A DNA stretch of 64,000 nucleotides from Hyphococcus aureus (GCF_042643165.1 NZ_JBHRSH010000001.1:620001-684000); one strand, 5' to 3'; positions 43,915 through 53,845 are shown, numbered from the stretch's first letter. Numbers and translations: made by a program. The notes: generated by a model from the sequence alone, not told the origin.

Positions 43915-45441
43915 CTAAAGATCAAGCAGCAGGCGCTGCGGGTCTTCTAGATTTTCCTTCACGCGCACAAGGAAAGTGACGGCGCCTTTGCCGTCGACGA
44001 TGCGGTGATCATAGGACATGGCTAGATACATCATCGGGCGGATAACGACTTCGCCATTGCGCGCGATGGGACGCTGCTCAATCCTGTGCATCCCGAGGAT
44101 ACCCGATTGCGGCTGGTTCAGGATCGGCGTCGAGAGAAGCGAGCCGTAAATGCCGCCATTGGTGATGGTGAAAGTGCCGCCCTGCATCTCTTCGATCTTC
44201 AGATCGCCGGAACGGGCGCGACGGCCGAAATCAGCGATTTCGAGCTCGATCTCCGCCATGCTCTTCATGTCCGCATCGCGAATGACGGGCACGACAAGAC
44301 CTTTATCCGTGCCCACCGCAATGCCAATATCGTAATGGTTTTTGTAGATGATGTCGGTTCCGTCGATCTCGGCGTTGACGTCCGGCACTTCCTTCAGCGC
44401 ATGGACGCAGGCTTTCGCGAAAAACGACATGAAACCGAGCTTGATGCCATGTTTCTTTTCGAACAGCTCTTTGTACTGACCTCTGAGCTCCATCACCGCC
44501 GTCATGTCGACGTCGTTGAAAGTGGTCAGCATCGCCGCTGTGTCCTGCGCCTCTTTCAGACGCCGCGCGATGGTCTGGCGCAGGCGGGACATTTTCACCC
44601 GCTCTTCGCGCGGGCCCAAATCTTTCGGTGCGCTGGGCGCTTTTGCCTGCGCGGGTTTTACGTCGGCTTTCAACGCATCGCCCTTGGTGATGCGTCCGCC
44701 CTTGCCGGTGCCCTCGATAGATGACGGATCAAGTCCGCGTTCCGCTACGACGCGGCGCGGCGCTGGCGACAATTCAGCCGACGGACGCGGGCGGGCGCCC
44801 TCCATAACGCTTTCGCCGGACGCAGCGACTTCGCGCGGCGAGGGATCATTGACGCCGTTCGTCGCGGCGCCATTGGATTTGCCTGCGCTCGCGCCTTCAG
44901 CGATGACGGCGATCACAGCGCCGACTTCCACCGTATCGCCTTCCTGCGCGCGGATGTCTTTCAGAACACCGGAAGCAGGCGACGGCACGTCCATCGCCGC
45001 CTTGTCCGTCTCCAGACTGACCAGCGGCTCGTCGAGTTCAACGGTGTCGCCGACCTTTTTGAACCATTCGCCAATATCGGCTTCGGTGACGGACTCACCC
45101 GACGCCGGCACAGTGACTTCAATCTCTTTGCCCGAAGCCGCTGCTGCCTTTTTCGGCGCAGGCGCTTTCGTTTCCGCTTTCTTGGCCGGAGCTGAAGCCT
45201 TCCCCTCGGCTTCAATGGAGCCAAGAAGCGCATCAACTTCCACCGTGTCGCCTTCCTGCGCAGCGATCGAAGACAACACGCCAGCAGCAGGCGCGGGAAC
45301 CTCTACCGACACTTTATCGGTCTCAAGCTCTACAAGCGGCTCATCGACAGCAACCGCCTCGCCTTCTTTCTTCATCCACCTTGCAATCGTCGCCTCTGTG
45401 ACGCTTTCGCCGAGGGTGGGCACGCGGATTTCGGTAGTCAT
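43915..45441 (-). CDS. sucB: Dihydrolipoyllysine succinyltransferase (E2 of 2-oxoglutarate dehydrogenase)
   Basis: A 508-residue E2 with two lipoyl domains (about 3-77 and 107-182; lysines in 'LETDKVSVE' and 'LETDKAAMD') instead of the single one in E. coli SucB, an E3-binding domain (about 213-255), and a C-terminal acyltransferase with catalytic His479 and Asp483 in 'SYDHRIVDG'. The linkers are Ala/Pro/Lys-rich. It transfers succinyl groups to CoA. The duplicated lipoyl domain is a feature of a subset of alphaproteobacteria. Confidence 0.96.
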   Translation of the reverse strand: MTTEIRVPTLGESVTEATIARWMKKEGEAVAVDEPLVELETDKVSVEVPAPAAGVLSSIAAQEGDTVEVDALLGSIEAEGKASAPAKKAETKAPAPKKAAAASGKEIEVTVPASGESVTEADIGEWFKKVGDTVELDEPLVSLETDKAAMDVPSPASGVLKDIRAQEGDTVEVGAVIAVIAEGASAGKSNGAATNGVNDPSPREVAASGESVMEGARPRPSAELSPAPRRVVAERGLDPSSIEGTGKGGRITKGDALKADVKPAQAKAPSAPKDLGPREERVKMSRLRQTIARRLKEAQDTAAMLTTFNDVDMTAVMELRGQYKELFEKKHGIKLGFMSFFAKACVHALKEVPDVNAEIDGTDIIYKNHYDIGIAVGTDKGLVVPVIRDADMKSMAEIELEIADFGRRARSGDLKIEEMQGGTFTITNGGIYGSLLSTPILNQPQSGILGMHRIEQRPIARNGEVVIRPMMYLAMSYDHRIVDGKGAVTFLVRVKENLEDPQRLLLDL

Positions 45442-45484
45442 TTATTTTTCTCCAATGACGATGGCCGCTTAGACGGTCAGCGCC

Positions 45485-48451
45485 TTAAACGGTCAGGGCC
45501 TCGTCCAGAAATTCTGCAAGTTCCTGCTTGTGCCGGCTCATCAGACCGGTCGCGGGCGACGCCGCCGCGGCCCGGCCCACATAACGCGGGCGCTTGTGCT
45601 TGGCGTCAATCTGGCCCAGCGCCCATTCGAGATTGGGGTCCATAAAGAACCAGGAGCCCATATTTTTCGGCTCTTCCTGGCACCAGACCATCTCGGCGTT
45701 CCGGAAACGCTGCAACTCATTGATGATCGACATGGCCGGGAATGGATAGAACTGCTCAACACGCAGCAGATAGACATTGTCGACGCCGCGCTTTTCGCGC
45801 TCTTCGAGAAGATCATAATAGACCTTGCCGGCACACATGACGACGCGTTTGATTTTGCTGTCGGAAACAAGCTTCACAGTCGAGCCGGGACGATACTCAG
45901 CGTCATCCCACAGCACCCGGTGGAAAGAAGAGCCGGGGCCCATCTCTTCCAGCGTGGACACGCATTTCTTGTGACGCAGCAGCGACTTCGGCGTCATCAG
46001 AACGAGCGGCTTGCGGAAATTGCGGCGCATCTGGCGGCGCAGGATATGGAAATAGTTCGCCGGCGTCGTGCAGTTGGCGACCTGCATATTATCCTGGGCG
46101 CAAAGCTGAAGGAAGCGTTCGAGGCGCGCGGAAGAATGTTCCGGGCCCTGGCCTTCATAGCCATGCGGCAACAACAGAACGAGGCCGCACATACGCAGCC
46201 ATTTGCGCTCACCCGATGAAATGAACTGGTCGATAATTGTCTGCGCGCCATTGGCGAAGTCGCCGAATTGACCTTCCCACAGAACAAGGAATTTCGGGTT
46301 AGCGAGCGAGTAGCCATATTCAAAACCCATCACCGCAAATTCGGAGAGGTTTGAGTCATGAACCTCGAATGTCGCCTCACCGCCATTAAGATGACGCAAC
46401 GGCGTATAGGTTTTTTCGGTTTCCTGATCGATGAAGACGGCGTGGCGCTGGGAGAACGTGCCGCGTCGGGAATCCTGTCCCGACAACCGAACGCCGAATC
46501 CTTCGCGCAGGAGCGACCCGAAAGCGAGCGCTTCCGCCGTCGCCCAGTCGATCCCTTCACCCGTATCGAACATTTTCTTTTTCTGATCGAGAATGCGCGC
46601 CAGGGTTTTGTGGATGTTGAAGGTTTTCGGATAATGCGTCAGCGCGGCGCCGATCTGCTTCAGCTCATCAACGCCAATCGCCGTGTCGCCGCGACGATCG
46701 TCATCGACCGGCGGCACAAAGCCCGACCACTGTCCGTCGAGCCAATCAGCCTTGTTGGGCTTGAACGCTTCAGCGGCCGCGAATTCTGCGTCAAGGAACT
46801 CGCGGAATTTCGCCTGCTCCGCCTCGGTCTGCTCAGCGCTGAGCACGCCCTCTGCGACCAGACGGTCGGCATAGATTGCCTGTGTCGTCTTTTGTGTACG
46901 GATCTTTTTGTACATTTTCGGCTGGGTGAAGCTCGGCTCGTCGCCTTCATTGTGACCAAAGCGGCGATAACAGAACATGTCGATGACAACGTCAGAGCCG
47001 AATTTCTGGCGGAATTCCGTCGCGACTTTCGCCGCATAGGTCACGGCTTCCGGATCGTCGCCGTTGACATGGAAAATCGGCGCCTCAACCATCTTCGCCA
47101 CGTCGGACGGATATGGCGAAGAACGCGAGAATTTAGGGCTGGTCGTAAAACCGATCTGATTGTTGACAATGAAATGGATCGTGCCGCCGGCGCGATAGCC
47201 GCGAAGACCGGAAAAACCGAAACATTCCGCGATAATGCCCTGACCGGCGAAGGCCGCATCGCCATGGAGAAGCAGCGGCAAAACATGGGTGCGGGGCTGG
47301 TCGAGATCGGGCGCTTCGATACGGTCCTGTTTCGAGCGCGCCTTGCCGAGAACGACCGGGTTCACCGCCTCAAGATGGGACGGGTTCGCCGTGAGTGACA
47401 GGTGCACCTTGTTGCCGTCAAAGGCGCGATCCGAAGAGGCGCCGAGGTGGTATTTTACGTCCCCTGACCCGCCGACATCGTCCGGCGTCACCGAGCCGCC
47501 CTGAAATTCGTGGAAGATGTGATGGTAGGGTTTGCCCATCACCGCCGCGAGCACATTCAACCGCCCGCGATGGGGCATGCCGATGACGATTTCCTGAACG
47601 CCCAAGGCGCCGCCGCGCTTGATGATCTGCTCCAGCGCTGGAACCATCGACTCGCCGCCATCGAGACCAAAACGCTTAGTCCCTGTGTATTTGGTGTTCA
47701 GGAAGTTCTCGAAGCCTTCCGCCTCCACCAGCTTGTTATAGATGGCGCGCTTGCCTTCTTTGGTGAAGTTGATGTCCTTGTCCGGCCCTTCAATGCGCTG
47801 TTGCAGCCAGGCTTTCTGATCCGGATCGGTAATGTGCATGAACTCGACAGCGAATGTGCCGCAATAGGTCCGCTGCAGAATGTCGAGGATCTGCCGCAGG
47901 CTCGCCGTTTCAAGGCCCAGCACATGATCAATGAAGATCGGGCGGTCCATGTCCTCTTCGGTGAATCCGAGGCTTTTGGGATCGAGTTCGGGATGAACGG
48001 TCGGCGTCGACAGCCCGAGAGGATCAAGATCGGCAATCAGATGTCCGCGAATGCGATAGGCGCGGATCAGCATCAGCGCCCTTAAGGAATCCTTGGTCGC
48101 CTGCAGAACGCCGCCAGCCTGTTCGATGACCGGCGTGGCGCCCGCGCTTTTTTCGATTTTGGCTTTGAGCTTCGGCTCCAGCGCCGACCAGTCGCCGTCG
48201 AGTGCGGCCGTCAGCTCGCCATTGACCTTGGGCGGCCAGTCCTTGCGCGACCAGCTCGGGCCCTCAAAAGCCGGCGAAGCGTCTGTTTCTCTTTCGAAAA
48301 ACGCCCGCCAGTCTTCACTGACAGAGGACGGATCAGCCGCATAGCGGGCATATTGCGCTTCAAGATATTGCGCATTCGATCCCGAGAGAACCGTTTCGAT
48401 GTCCAGCTTGCTTTCAGCTGATCGTGCGGGAGCTTCCCCGTCTTTGGCCAT
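45485..48451 (-). CDS. sucA: 2-oxoglutarate dehydrogenase E1
   Basis: A 988-residue thiamine-dependent E1. The N-terminal 'NAQYLEAQYARYAADPSSV' segment that binds the E2 core, 'GMPHRGRLNVL', the TPP-binding 'GDAAFAGQG', and 'RRFGHNEGDEPSFTQP' are seen. It decarboxylates 2-oxoglutarate and passes the succinyl group to SucB, whose start lies 43 bases downstream. sucD lies upstream after a 104-base gap. Confidence 0.97.
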   Translation of the reverse strand: MAKDGEAPARSAESKLDIETVLSGSNAQYLEAQYARYAADPSSVSEDWRAFFERETDASPAFEGPSWSRKDWPPKVNGELTAALDGDWSALEPKLKAKIEKSAGATPVIEQAGGVLQATKDSLRALMLIRAYRIRGHLIADLDPLGLSTPTVHPELDPKSLGFTEEDMDRPIFIDHVLGLETASLRQILDILQRTYCGTFAVEFMHITDPDQKAWLQQRIEGPDKDINFTKEGKRAIYNKLVEAEGFENFLNTKYTGTKRFGLDGGESMVPALEQIIKRGGALGVQEIVIGMPHRGRLNVLAAVMGKPYHHIFHEFQGGSVTPDDVGGSGDVKYHLGASSDRAFDGNKVHLSLTANPSHLEAVNPVVLGKARSKQDRIEAPDLDQPRTHVLPLLLHGDAAFAGQGIIAECFGFSGLRGYRAGGTIHFIVNNQIGFTTSPKFSRSSPYPSDVAKMVEAPIFHVNGDDPEAVTYAAKVATEFRQKFGSDVVIDMFCYRRFGHNEGDEPSFTQPKMYKKIRTQKTTQAIYADRLVAEGVLSAEQTEAEQAKFREFLDAEFAAAEAFKPNKADWLDGQWSGFVPPVDDDRRGDTAIGVDELKQIGAALTHYPKTFNIHKTLARILDQKKKMFDTGEGIDWATAEALAFGSLLREGFGVRLSGQDSRRGTFSQRHAVFIDQETEKTYTPLRHLNGGEATFEVHDSNLSEFAVMGFEYGYSLANPKFLVLWEGQFGDFANGAQTIIDQFISSGERKWLRMCGLVLLLPHGYEGQGPEHSSARLERFLQLCAQDNMQVANCTTPANYFHILRRQMRRNFRKPLVLMTPKSLLRHKKCVSTLEEMGPGSSFHRVLWDDAEYRPGSTVKLVSDSKIKRVVMCAGKVYYDLLEEREKRGVDNVYLLRVEQFYPFPAMSIINELQRFRNAEMVWCQEEPKNMGSWFFMDPNLEWALGQIDAKHKRPRYVGRAAAASPATGLMSRHKQELAEFLDEALTV

Positions 48452-48555
48452 TACTTCAGTCCGTCATTACGCCGTCTTGACGATAGCTCCCCTAGATACG
48501 CCAACTTTCGAGCGATTCAATCACCATTGGAGCGATCTCTTAACGATAAAACTCT

Positions 48556-49455
48556 TTATTTTTTGAGAATTTCAAGAAGGGTGCGCCCCATGGCCGCCGG
48601 GGTCGGAGAAACCGCGATGCCGGCCGATTTCATGGCCTCGATCTTGGCCGCCGCTGTGTCGTCTGCGCCGGAAACCAGCGCCCCGGCATGTCCCATGCGC
48701 CGTCCCGGCGGCGCCGTGACGCCGGCGATAAAGCCGACCGTGGGCTTTTTGGTCTTGTGGGACGCCAGAAACTTGGCCGCATCAGCTTCCGCCGACCCGC
48801 CGATTTCGCCGATCATGATTATGGAATGGGTCTCGTCATCGTGAAGGAACATGTCGAGTATTTCGATGAAATCGGTGCCTTTGACCGGATCGCCGCCGAT
48901 CCCGACGCAGGTCGACTGCCCCAGGCCGGCCATGGTGGTCTGATGAACCGCCTCATAGGTGAGTGTGCCGGAGCGGGAAATGACGCCAACATGGCCCTTA
49001 CGGTGAATATGGCCGGGCATGATCCCGATCTTGCATTCATCTGGCGTAATGACGCCGGGGCAATTCGGTCCCACGAGCCGGGTCTTTGAACCATCAAGCG
49101 CCCGCTTGACCTTGACCATATCGAGAACCGGAATGCCCTCGGTGATACAAATGGCGAGCGGGATCTCGGCGTCGATCGCCTCGAGGATCGAATCCGCTGC
49201 GAAGGGGGGCGGGACATAGATCACGGTGGCGTCCGCCCCGGTTTTCTCACGCGCCTCGGCGACGGTGTCGAACACCGGCAGGGTCTTGCCTTTCGCAGGC
49301 TCGCCCGCCTCCCAGACCGAACCGCCTTTGCCGGGCGTGACGCCGCCGACCATCTTGGTGCCGTAGGCGATCGCCTGTTCAGTATGGAACGTGCCGGTCT
49401 TTCCGGTCAGGCCCTGACAGATGACCTTGGTGTTCTTGTCGATTAAAATGGACAT
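48556..49455 (-). CDS. sucD: Succinyl-CoA synthetase alpha subunit
   Basis: A 299-residue alpha subunit with a CoA-binding N-terminal domain ('CQGLTGKTGTFHTEQAIAYG'), 'GPNCPGVI' and the phosphorylated histidine His256 in 'GRRMGHAGAL'. It forms succinate, CoA and ATP together with SucC. Here it is first of its own minus-strand group, divergent from the DUF1206 gene, while its partner sucC is about 5.3 kb away. Usually the two are adjacent, overlapping or nearly so. Confidence 0.97.
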   Translation of the reverse strand: MSILIDKNTKVICQGLTGKTGTFHTEQAIAYGTKMVGGVTPGKGGSVWEAGEPAKGKTLPVFDTVAEAREKTGADATVIYVPPPFAADSILEAIDAEIPLAICITEGIPVLDMVKVKRALDGSKTRLVGPNCPGVITPDECKIGIMPGHIHRKGHVGVISRSGTLTYEAVHQTTMAGLGQSTCVGIGGDPVKGTDFIEILDMFLHDDETHSIIMIGEIGGSAEADAAKFLASHKTKKPTVGFIAGVTAPPGRRMGHAGALVSGADDTAAAKIEAMKSAGIAVSPTPAAMGRTLLEILKK

Positions 49456-49597
49456 TTGAGAAGATTCTCTTGAGGCGGAAGGAAGTGAGCCTCTACTAAC
49501 CAAGGCCCCGCTGCGCCGCAATGGCCGCCGCCGCCTTTTCTACGGAACTTTAGCGCTCGATAGCCCGTTTCCGCACATTCCGGGCAGGCACAACCCA

Positions 49598-50413
49598 ATG
49601 CATGAAAACAAGAACGCGATGCTCGAAGGCGCCATGAGGGCGGGATATGGCGCCCGTGGCTTCGTTTATCTGACAATCGGCATGCTGGCGGTGTTCGCCG
49701 CCGTGAATGGCGGTGAGGCGGAAGGCTCCACCGGGGCGCTCAATTATCTCTCAAGACAGCCCTTTGGCGTCGTCCTGGTCGGCGGGGTGGCGCTCGGGTT
49801 TTTCGCTTTCGCCCTGTGGCGTTTCACCGATGCAGCGCTTGATCTGGAAAATGAAGGCGACCACGCCCGCGGGGCCGGCTCGCGGATGACAAAAGTTTTC
49901 TCCGGCGCGGCGCATCTCTTTTTGGGCGCCACAGCCGTCACCATCATGATCCGCGGCTTCAAGGCCGAAGAGAATTCAGCCGCCAACTGGAGCGCGGCGG
50001 TCATGGGCGCCCCGTTCGGGCGATGGGCGGTGGCGCTGGCGGGCCTGATCGCTATCGGCGTCGGCCTCTATTTTTTCTTCAAATCCGGCGCGCGGACATA
50101 TCGCGACGATTTGCGCGAGACGGATGTCACCAGGTGGCTTGCGCCTTTGGTCAGGTTCGGCCTCGCGGCCCACGGGATGGTGCTTTTGATCATTGGCGGG
50201 ATGGTGACCTATGCGGGCTGGACCACCAATCCTGACCGCGCCGTCGGGCTGGGCGAAGCCCTGGCGCTTTTGGAAACACAGCCTTTCGGACGCACTCTCT
50301 TGGGGCTCGCCGGGGCCGGCATGGTCGCCTTCGCCCTCTATTGCTTTGTCCTCGCCGTCTATCGCGTACCCCTCACCATTACCCGGTCCGACCTCCCCGA
50401 GCCGGTCTCATAA
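49598..50413 (+). CDS. DUF1206 membrane protein
   Basis: A 271-residue protein with six hydrophobic helices arranged as three similar hairpins; each repeat carries the pattern 'RAGYGARGFVYLTIG', 'SGAAHLFLGATAV', 'RFGLAAHGMVLLIIG'. This is the triplicated DUF1206 domain; the function is unknown. It is divergent from sucD and ends in a clear terminator, so it is likely monocistronic. Confidence 0.88.
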   Translation: MHENKNAMLEGAMRAGYGARGFVYLTIGMLAVFAAVNGGEAEGSTGALNYLSRQPFGVVLVGGVALGFFAFALWRFTDAALDLENEGDHARGAGSRMTKVFSGAAHLFLGATAVTIMIRGFKAEENSAANWSAAVMGAPFGRWAVALAGLIAIGVGLYFFFKSGARTYRDDLRETDVTRWLAPLVRFGLAAHGMVLLIIGGMVTYAGWTTNPDRAVGLGEALALLETQPFGRTLLGLAGAGMVAFALYCFVLAVYRVPLTITRSDLPEPVS

Positions 50414-50530
50414 AAAAGCGTGTGGAGCAATCGCCACGAAATTGTCATGGAACAGTCTCGCGCGCGCAACATTTAGTCGCCAGATAGGCCGCGCTGAAAG
50501 CTTACTTGCTTTGAAGCCCCTCCGACTTAA

Positions 50531-50559
50531 GCCGCGCGGCCTTCCCGCGCGGCTTTTTT
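50531..50559 (+). terminator. Terminator downstream of the DUF1206 gene
   Basis: A 9-base GC stem (50531-50539 with 50545-50553), 5-base loop and six T. It lies 117 bases after the DUF1206 stop; the interval has no gene and might be the body of a small RNA. Confidence 0.9.
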
Positions 50560-50562
50560 CAT

Positions 50563-50943
50563 TCAGGCGCCGAGGTCCGGCAGGTCCGTTTTCGTGCGTT
50601 TGGAGACGTGCTCGCCCGTATTCACCGTCCCGGCGTTTTCAATCAGCATGATCCAGCATTCCTCTTCAGCGACTGGCATATGCTCCACACCCGCCGGCAC
50701 CGTGATGAAGTCGCCCTCCGCCATTTCCACATCGCGATCACGAAAGCGCATGGTGAAAGCGCCCTTCACGACGAAGAAGGCTTCGTCAATACCGTCATGA
50801 TGGTGCCATTCAAAGGCGCCCTCGATCTTGGCGAGGCGCACTTCCTGCCCGTTCACGCGGGCGGCGATATGCGGCGACCATTGCTCGTCAATGCGATCGA
50901 ACGCGCGGGGAATATTGATTTTCTGCAAGAGAACCTCCGGCAT
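50563..50943 (-). CDS. Cupin domain protein
   Basis: A 126-residue single-domain cupin with the two metal motifs 'FEWHHHDGIDEAFFVVKGAF' and 'PAGVEHMPVAEEECWIMLIE'. These usually hold a metal via three His and one Glu. The enzymatic or binding role is unknown. The ATG at 50943 is preferred over an earlier in-frame start because it matches the family start 'LLQKINIPRAFD'; neither has a good ribosome site. Confidence 0.85.
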   Translation of the reverse strand: MPEVLLQKINIPRAFDRIDEQWSPHIAARVNGQEVRLAKIEGAFEWHHHDGIDEAFFVVKGAFTMRFRDRDVEMAEGDFITVPAGVEHMPVAEEECWIMLIENAGTVNTGEHVSKRTKTDLPDLGA

Positions 50944-51030
50944 AGTGAGACATGAAAGCATAGCGCCGCTGCGGAACGAATTCGCCTGCCGCCTGTTGCC
51001 TAAACGTCATCGACAAAAAGGAGAATTACT

Positions 51031-51396
51031 ATGCCGACAGCAGCAGGACATACAACCGCCATTCGCGCCTCGCGCGTCATCGGCACGCCTGTTTATAATA
51101 CGGCAGGCGACCAGATCGGTGAAATCGAAGACGTCATGCTCGACAAGACGACGAACAACATCATGTTCGGCGTCGTGGGCTTTGGCGGCTTTCTCGGCAT
51201 CGGTGAAAAATATCATCCGATCCCCTGGGCGAGCCTCGATTATCAAAAACAAAAGGGCGGCTATATCGTCCCTTACACCAAGGAACAGCTTGAACAGGCG
51301 CCTTGCGATTCCCTGCATGAGCTGACCGAAAATGACGACCTCGGTTTCCGTGACGCCGCTTATGATTATTACAAGGCGGAGCGTTACTGGGTCTGA
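51031..51396 (+). CDS. PRC-barrel domain protein
   Basis: A 121-residue cytoplasmic protein with one PRC-barrel (about 14-85), including 'VYNTAGDQIGEIEDVMLDK' and 'YHPIPWASLDY', like stress-associated PRC proteins of alphaproteobacteria. The acidic tail ends in 'YYKAERYWV'. AAGGAG lies 8 bases before the ATG. It has its own transcription unit. Confidence 0.88.
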   Translation: MPTAAGHTTAIRASRVIGTPVYNTAGDQIGEIEDVMLDKTTNNIMFGVVGFGGFLGIGEKYHPIPWASLDYQKQKGGYIVPYTKEQLEQAPCDSLHELTENDDLGFRDAAYDYYKAERYWV

Positions 51397-51421
51397 CCCC
51401 AAACGCCGGACACGAAAATTG

Positions 51422-51456
51422 CGCAGCGCCCGATCAGGGCGCTGCGAATTTTATTT
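51422..51456. terminator. Terminator shared by the PRC-barrel gene and rlmJ
   Basis: A 10-base stem (51422-51431 with 51437-51446) and 5-base loop is followed on the plus strand by AATTTTATTT. The rlmJ stop codon (51434-51436) lies in the loop, so the structure is partly the coding end of rlmJ. Confidence 0.8.
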
Positions 51457-52288
51457 CAAAGCGCGGCTCACCCTGCGACAGCCTTTCGGCGAGCGCCGGC
51501 ATGAGGATTTCAAGATCATCCCCCAGCTTCCAGGGCGGATTGATCACCACGACCCCTGATCCCGCGAGACCGCCATCGGGCCGGGGCTTTCGAACATTTA
51601 AAGTGACCCAGAGATGTTTCGTCGGCGTGGCCCGGACAGCATCTAGGATGCGGCGGTCGAGCCCGTCGCCTGTCACCGGAAACCACAACAGAAAGACGCC
51701 GGTCGCAAATCGTCTCAACCCTTCGGTGAGCATCCGCAGCGCGTGCTCGCCCTCATTGGTTTTTTCATAAGGCGGATCGACGAGGATCAGCCCTCGCCGC
51801 TCTGGCGGGGGCAACTGGCTTTTGACAAACATCAGCGCATCAAGCCGGCTCACCGCCGTTCGCCGGTCTGGCGCATAGGCCGCCAGCAAAGTTTCATAAT
51901 CAACGGGATGCAGTTCATTCAACCGCAAGCGATCGACAGGGCGCAGCAGGAGCCGCACGATCTCCGGCGAGCCGGGATAGCGTTTCAACGCGCCTGCTTC
52001 ATTCACGGCGGCGACGCAGTTGCGCCAGGGCGCAATCAGGTTCTCAACCTCTTCGGAGAACGGTAAAGGCGCGCCGTCCATGGAAAAGAGACGCCCCACG
52101 CCGTCGCGCCACTCGAAAGTCTTTTCCGCTTCAACGCCGCCGAGATCATATGAACCGATCCCGCCATGGGCGTCGTAAAACCGGAACGGCGCGTCTTTTT
52201 GTTTCAGATGCTCAATGACGCGCGCCAGCACTATGTGCTTAAGAACATCAGCGTGATTGCCAGCGTGATAAGCGTGACGGTAATTCAT
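51434..52288 (-). CDS. rlmJ: 23S rRNA (adenine-N6)-methyltransferase RlmJ
   Basis: A 284-residue methyltransferase for A2030 of 23S rRNA. The family start 'MNYRHAYHAGNHADVLKH' and the N6-adenine motif DPPYE (171-175) are clear. Its ATG directly follows the stop of the upstream methyltransferase gene, forming one operon of thioesterase, methyltransferase and rlmJ. Confidence 0.95.
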   Translation of the reverse strand: MNYRHAYHAGNHADVLKHIVLARVIEHLKQKDAPFRFYDAHGGIGSYDLGGVEAEKTFEWRDGVGRLFSMDGAPLPFSEEVENLIAPWRNCVAAVNEAGALKRYPGSPEIVRLLLRPVDRLRLNELHPVDYETLLAAYAPDRRTAVSRLDALMFVKSQLPPPERRGLILVDPPYEKTNEGEHALRMLTEGLRRFATGVFLLWFPVTGDGLDRRILDAVRATPTKHLWVTLNVRKPRPDGGLAGSGVVVINPPWKLGDDLEILMPALAERLSQGEPRFEIKFAAP

Positions 52289-53086
52289 CTATCGCCTGCG
52301 CAGGACGGCCAGAGACTGACCGACGCCGCTTTCCGAACGGGGAACAATCCGCGCAATCTCGAAAGCGTCGGAGGCGAGCCCTTCCAGATGCGCGCGGGTC
52401 TGGAACGTTGAAATCAGGTTCGACCCCTCGGCCATGTCGTTCAAAACATAATAGCCGCGTTCGCTGATCGCCTTGCGTGCGATGTCCGTGTCGGGGAATC
52501 CCGGCTGGGTCTCCTCGTGAAAACTCAACAGCGCCAGCCCGCCGGGACGGATCACCCGCGCATATTCGGTGAGCCAGTCGCGCTGCGTCGCTTTGCGCAG
52601 ATGAGTGAACACCGACAGCGCATAGACAATGTCGAAAGACCCGTCCGCAAAATCGAGCGGCGGCGTCAGACCGTTGCGCAAATATCGCCCTGGCAAATTT
52701 GCGGCGCACCAGCTCAACAAGGAGTCATTATAATCAACACCGAACAGTTCAGCCTCGGTCATGCGCGGCAAATGACGAATGACGCGGCCGGCGCCGCAGC
52801 CGAAATCAAGAATGCGTTTCGCGCCGCTCAAAGGAAGCCCCGCCGCAGCGGCATGGCTCTCAAGCGCCCTCGAGGTCGCCTCCCCCGTTTTCAGGAAGGC
52901 TTTCCAGTCGGCGTAAGCGACCGTGAGCGCCATCAGGTTCAAGGGCGGTATGGGAACGCCATGGTCATCCGTCGCCGGCGGCGCCTCGCGCCCGCGCGAC
53001 AACCGCCATTCAACCGCGCGAAAATAAAGCTGGATCAGCCCCATGCGGTATAGCGCGTTGCGCAGGGCGTTTTTCAGGGCCGACAT
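52289..53086 (-). CDS. Class I SAM-dependent methyltransferase
   Basis: A 265-residue methyltransferase with motif I 'RILDFGCGAGRV' (91-102), post-I 'LFGVDYND' and 'FDIVYALSVFTHLR'. The 90-residue N-terminal extension has a hydrophobic/basic start. The substrate is unknown. Its ATG overlaps the thioesterase stop by one base (TGATG), showing coupled translation. Confidence 0.88.
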   Translation of the reverse strand: MSALKNALRNALYRMGLIQLYFRAVEWRLSRGREAPPATDDHGVPIPPLNLMALTVAYADWKAFLKTGEATSRALESHAAAAGLPLSGAKRILDFGCGAGRVIRHLPRMTEAELFGVDYNDSLLSWCAANLPGRYLRNGLTPPLDFADGSFDIVYALSVFTHLRKATQRDWLTEYARVIRPGGLALLSFHEETQPGFPDTDIARKAISERGYYVLNDMAEGSNLISTFQTRAHLEGLASDAFEIARIVPRSESGVGQSLAVLRRR

Positions 53087-53529
53087 CAGCCCGCGCGCCC
53101 TGATGCGGTCATCTCCGGCGCGGTGTTTTCAAAAGCCAGAACCCGCGCAATGAAATCATCGGGCAACGGTGTTTTCTCCTGCGTCTTCGGCTCCGCATGC
53201 ACATAGATGAGCTTGCCCTGCGTCAGCAGATCATCATCACGAAAAATCGCCGCCTCCAATGTCATGGAGGTGCGCCCCATCTTCGCGCAGCGCACGCCTA
53301 CCTCGATCATCTCGTCGAAGCGGGCCGAACCCTTGTAATCCGCCTCTGCATGCACGGTGTAGAATTCAAGCGTCTTGTCGCCCTGAAGCCCAAGGGCGCG
53401 CAGCCACTCCGTCATCGCCACGTCGAAATAGAGAAAATAATTCACATTGAAGACGATGCCTTGCGCGTCGCATTCGGCCCAGCGCACGCGAAGGGGATGA
53501 AGGAGGGTGAAGGATGCTTTTTCGCTCAT
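53086..53529 (-). CDS. Hotdog-fold acyl-CoA thioesterase (4HBT family)
   Basis: A 147-residue protein with 'VRWAECDAQGIVFNVNYFLYF', the active-site segment of 4-hydroxybenzoyl-CoA thioesterase-like enzymes (Asp21 catalytic). It likely hydrolyses acyl-CoA in the cytoplasm. It is the first gene of the three-gene operon with the methyltransferase and rlmJ. The Ala- and Gly-rich last 15 residues are poorly conserved. Confidence 0.9.
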   Translation of the reverse strand: MSEKASFTLLHPLRVRWAECDAQGIVFNVNYFLYFDVAMTEWLRALGLQGDKTLEFYTVHAEADYKGSARFDEMIEVGVRCAKMGRTSMTLEAAIFRDDDLLTQGKLIYVHAEPKTQEKTPLPDDFIARVLAFENTAPEMTASGRAG

Positions 53530-53845
53530 GATGTTTTGTTGGCCTCAGCCTCGTCTTTTGTAAAGCGGCGCGTGCGCCGCGCGGCGCCCCCTTGCGCCAT
53601 TTTTACCCCGCATGTTTTCTGGCCTGCAGCTGAGTCTGGCGCCATTTGACATTTCCTGCTCATCATCTTCGATCTCCAGATTTCACTTGTTCACGGCTTG
53701 CCTGTTCCCGGCCCCGATCCGGACGCTGTGGCGCTAATGAACGAAGCGCCAGCCCTCACCGATCTCCGCGTGGGAACGCGGACTGCGATGCGATGTGAAA
53801 TATACCCCCGCCCCCGAACCCGTGGATAAGTTTGCACCAAACCTC

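Noticed and set aside
46358..47398. 346-codon open frame on the plus strand
   Set aside because: Opposite sucA, with no export signal, domain or ribosome site.
53819..53830. GTGGATAA, a DnaA-box-like word
   Set aside because: Only one copy is present and there is no cluster or AT-rich unwinding region, so it is not an origin.
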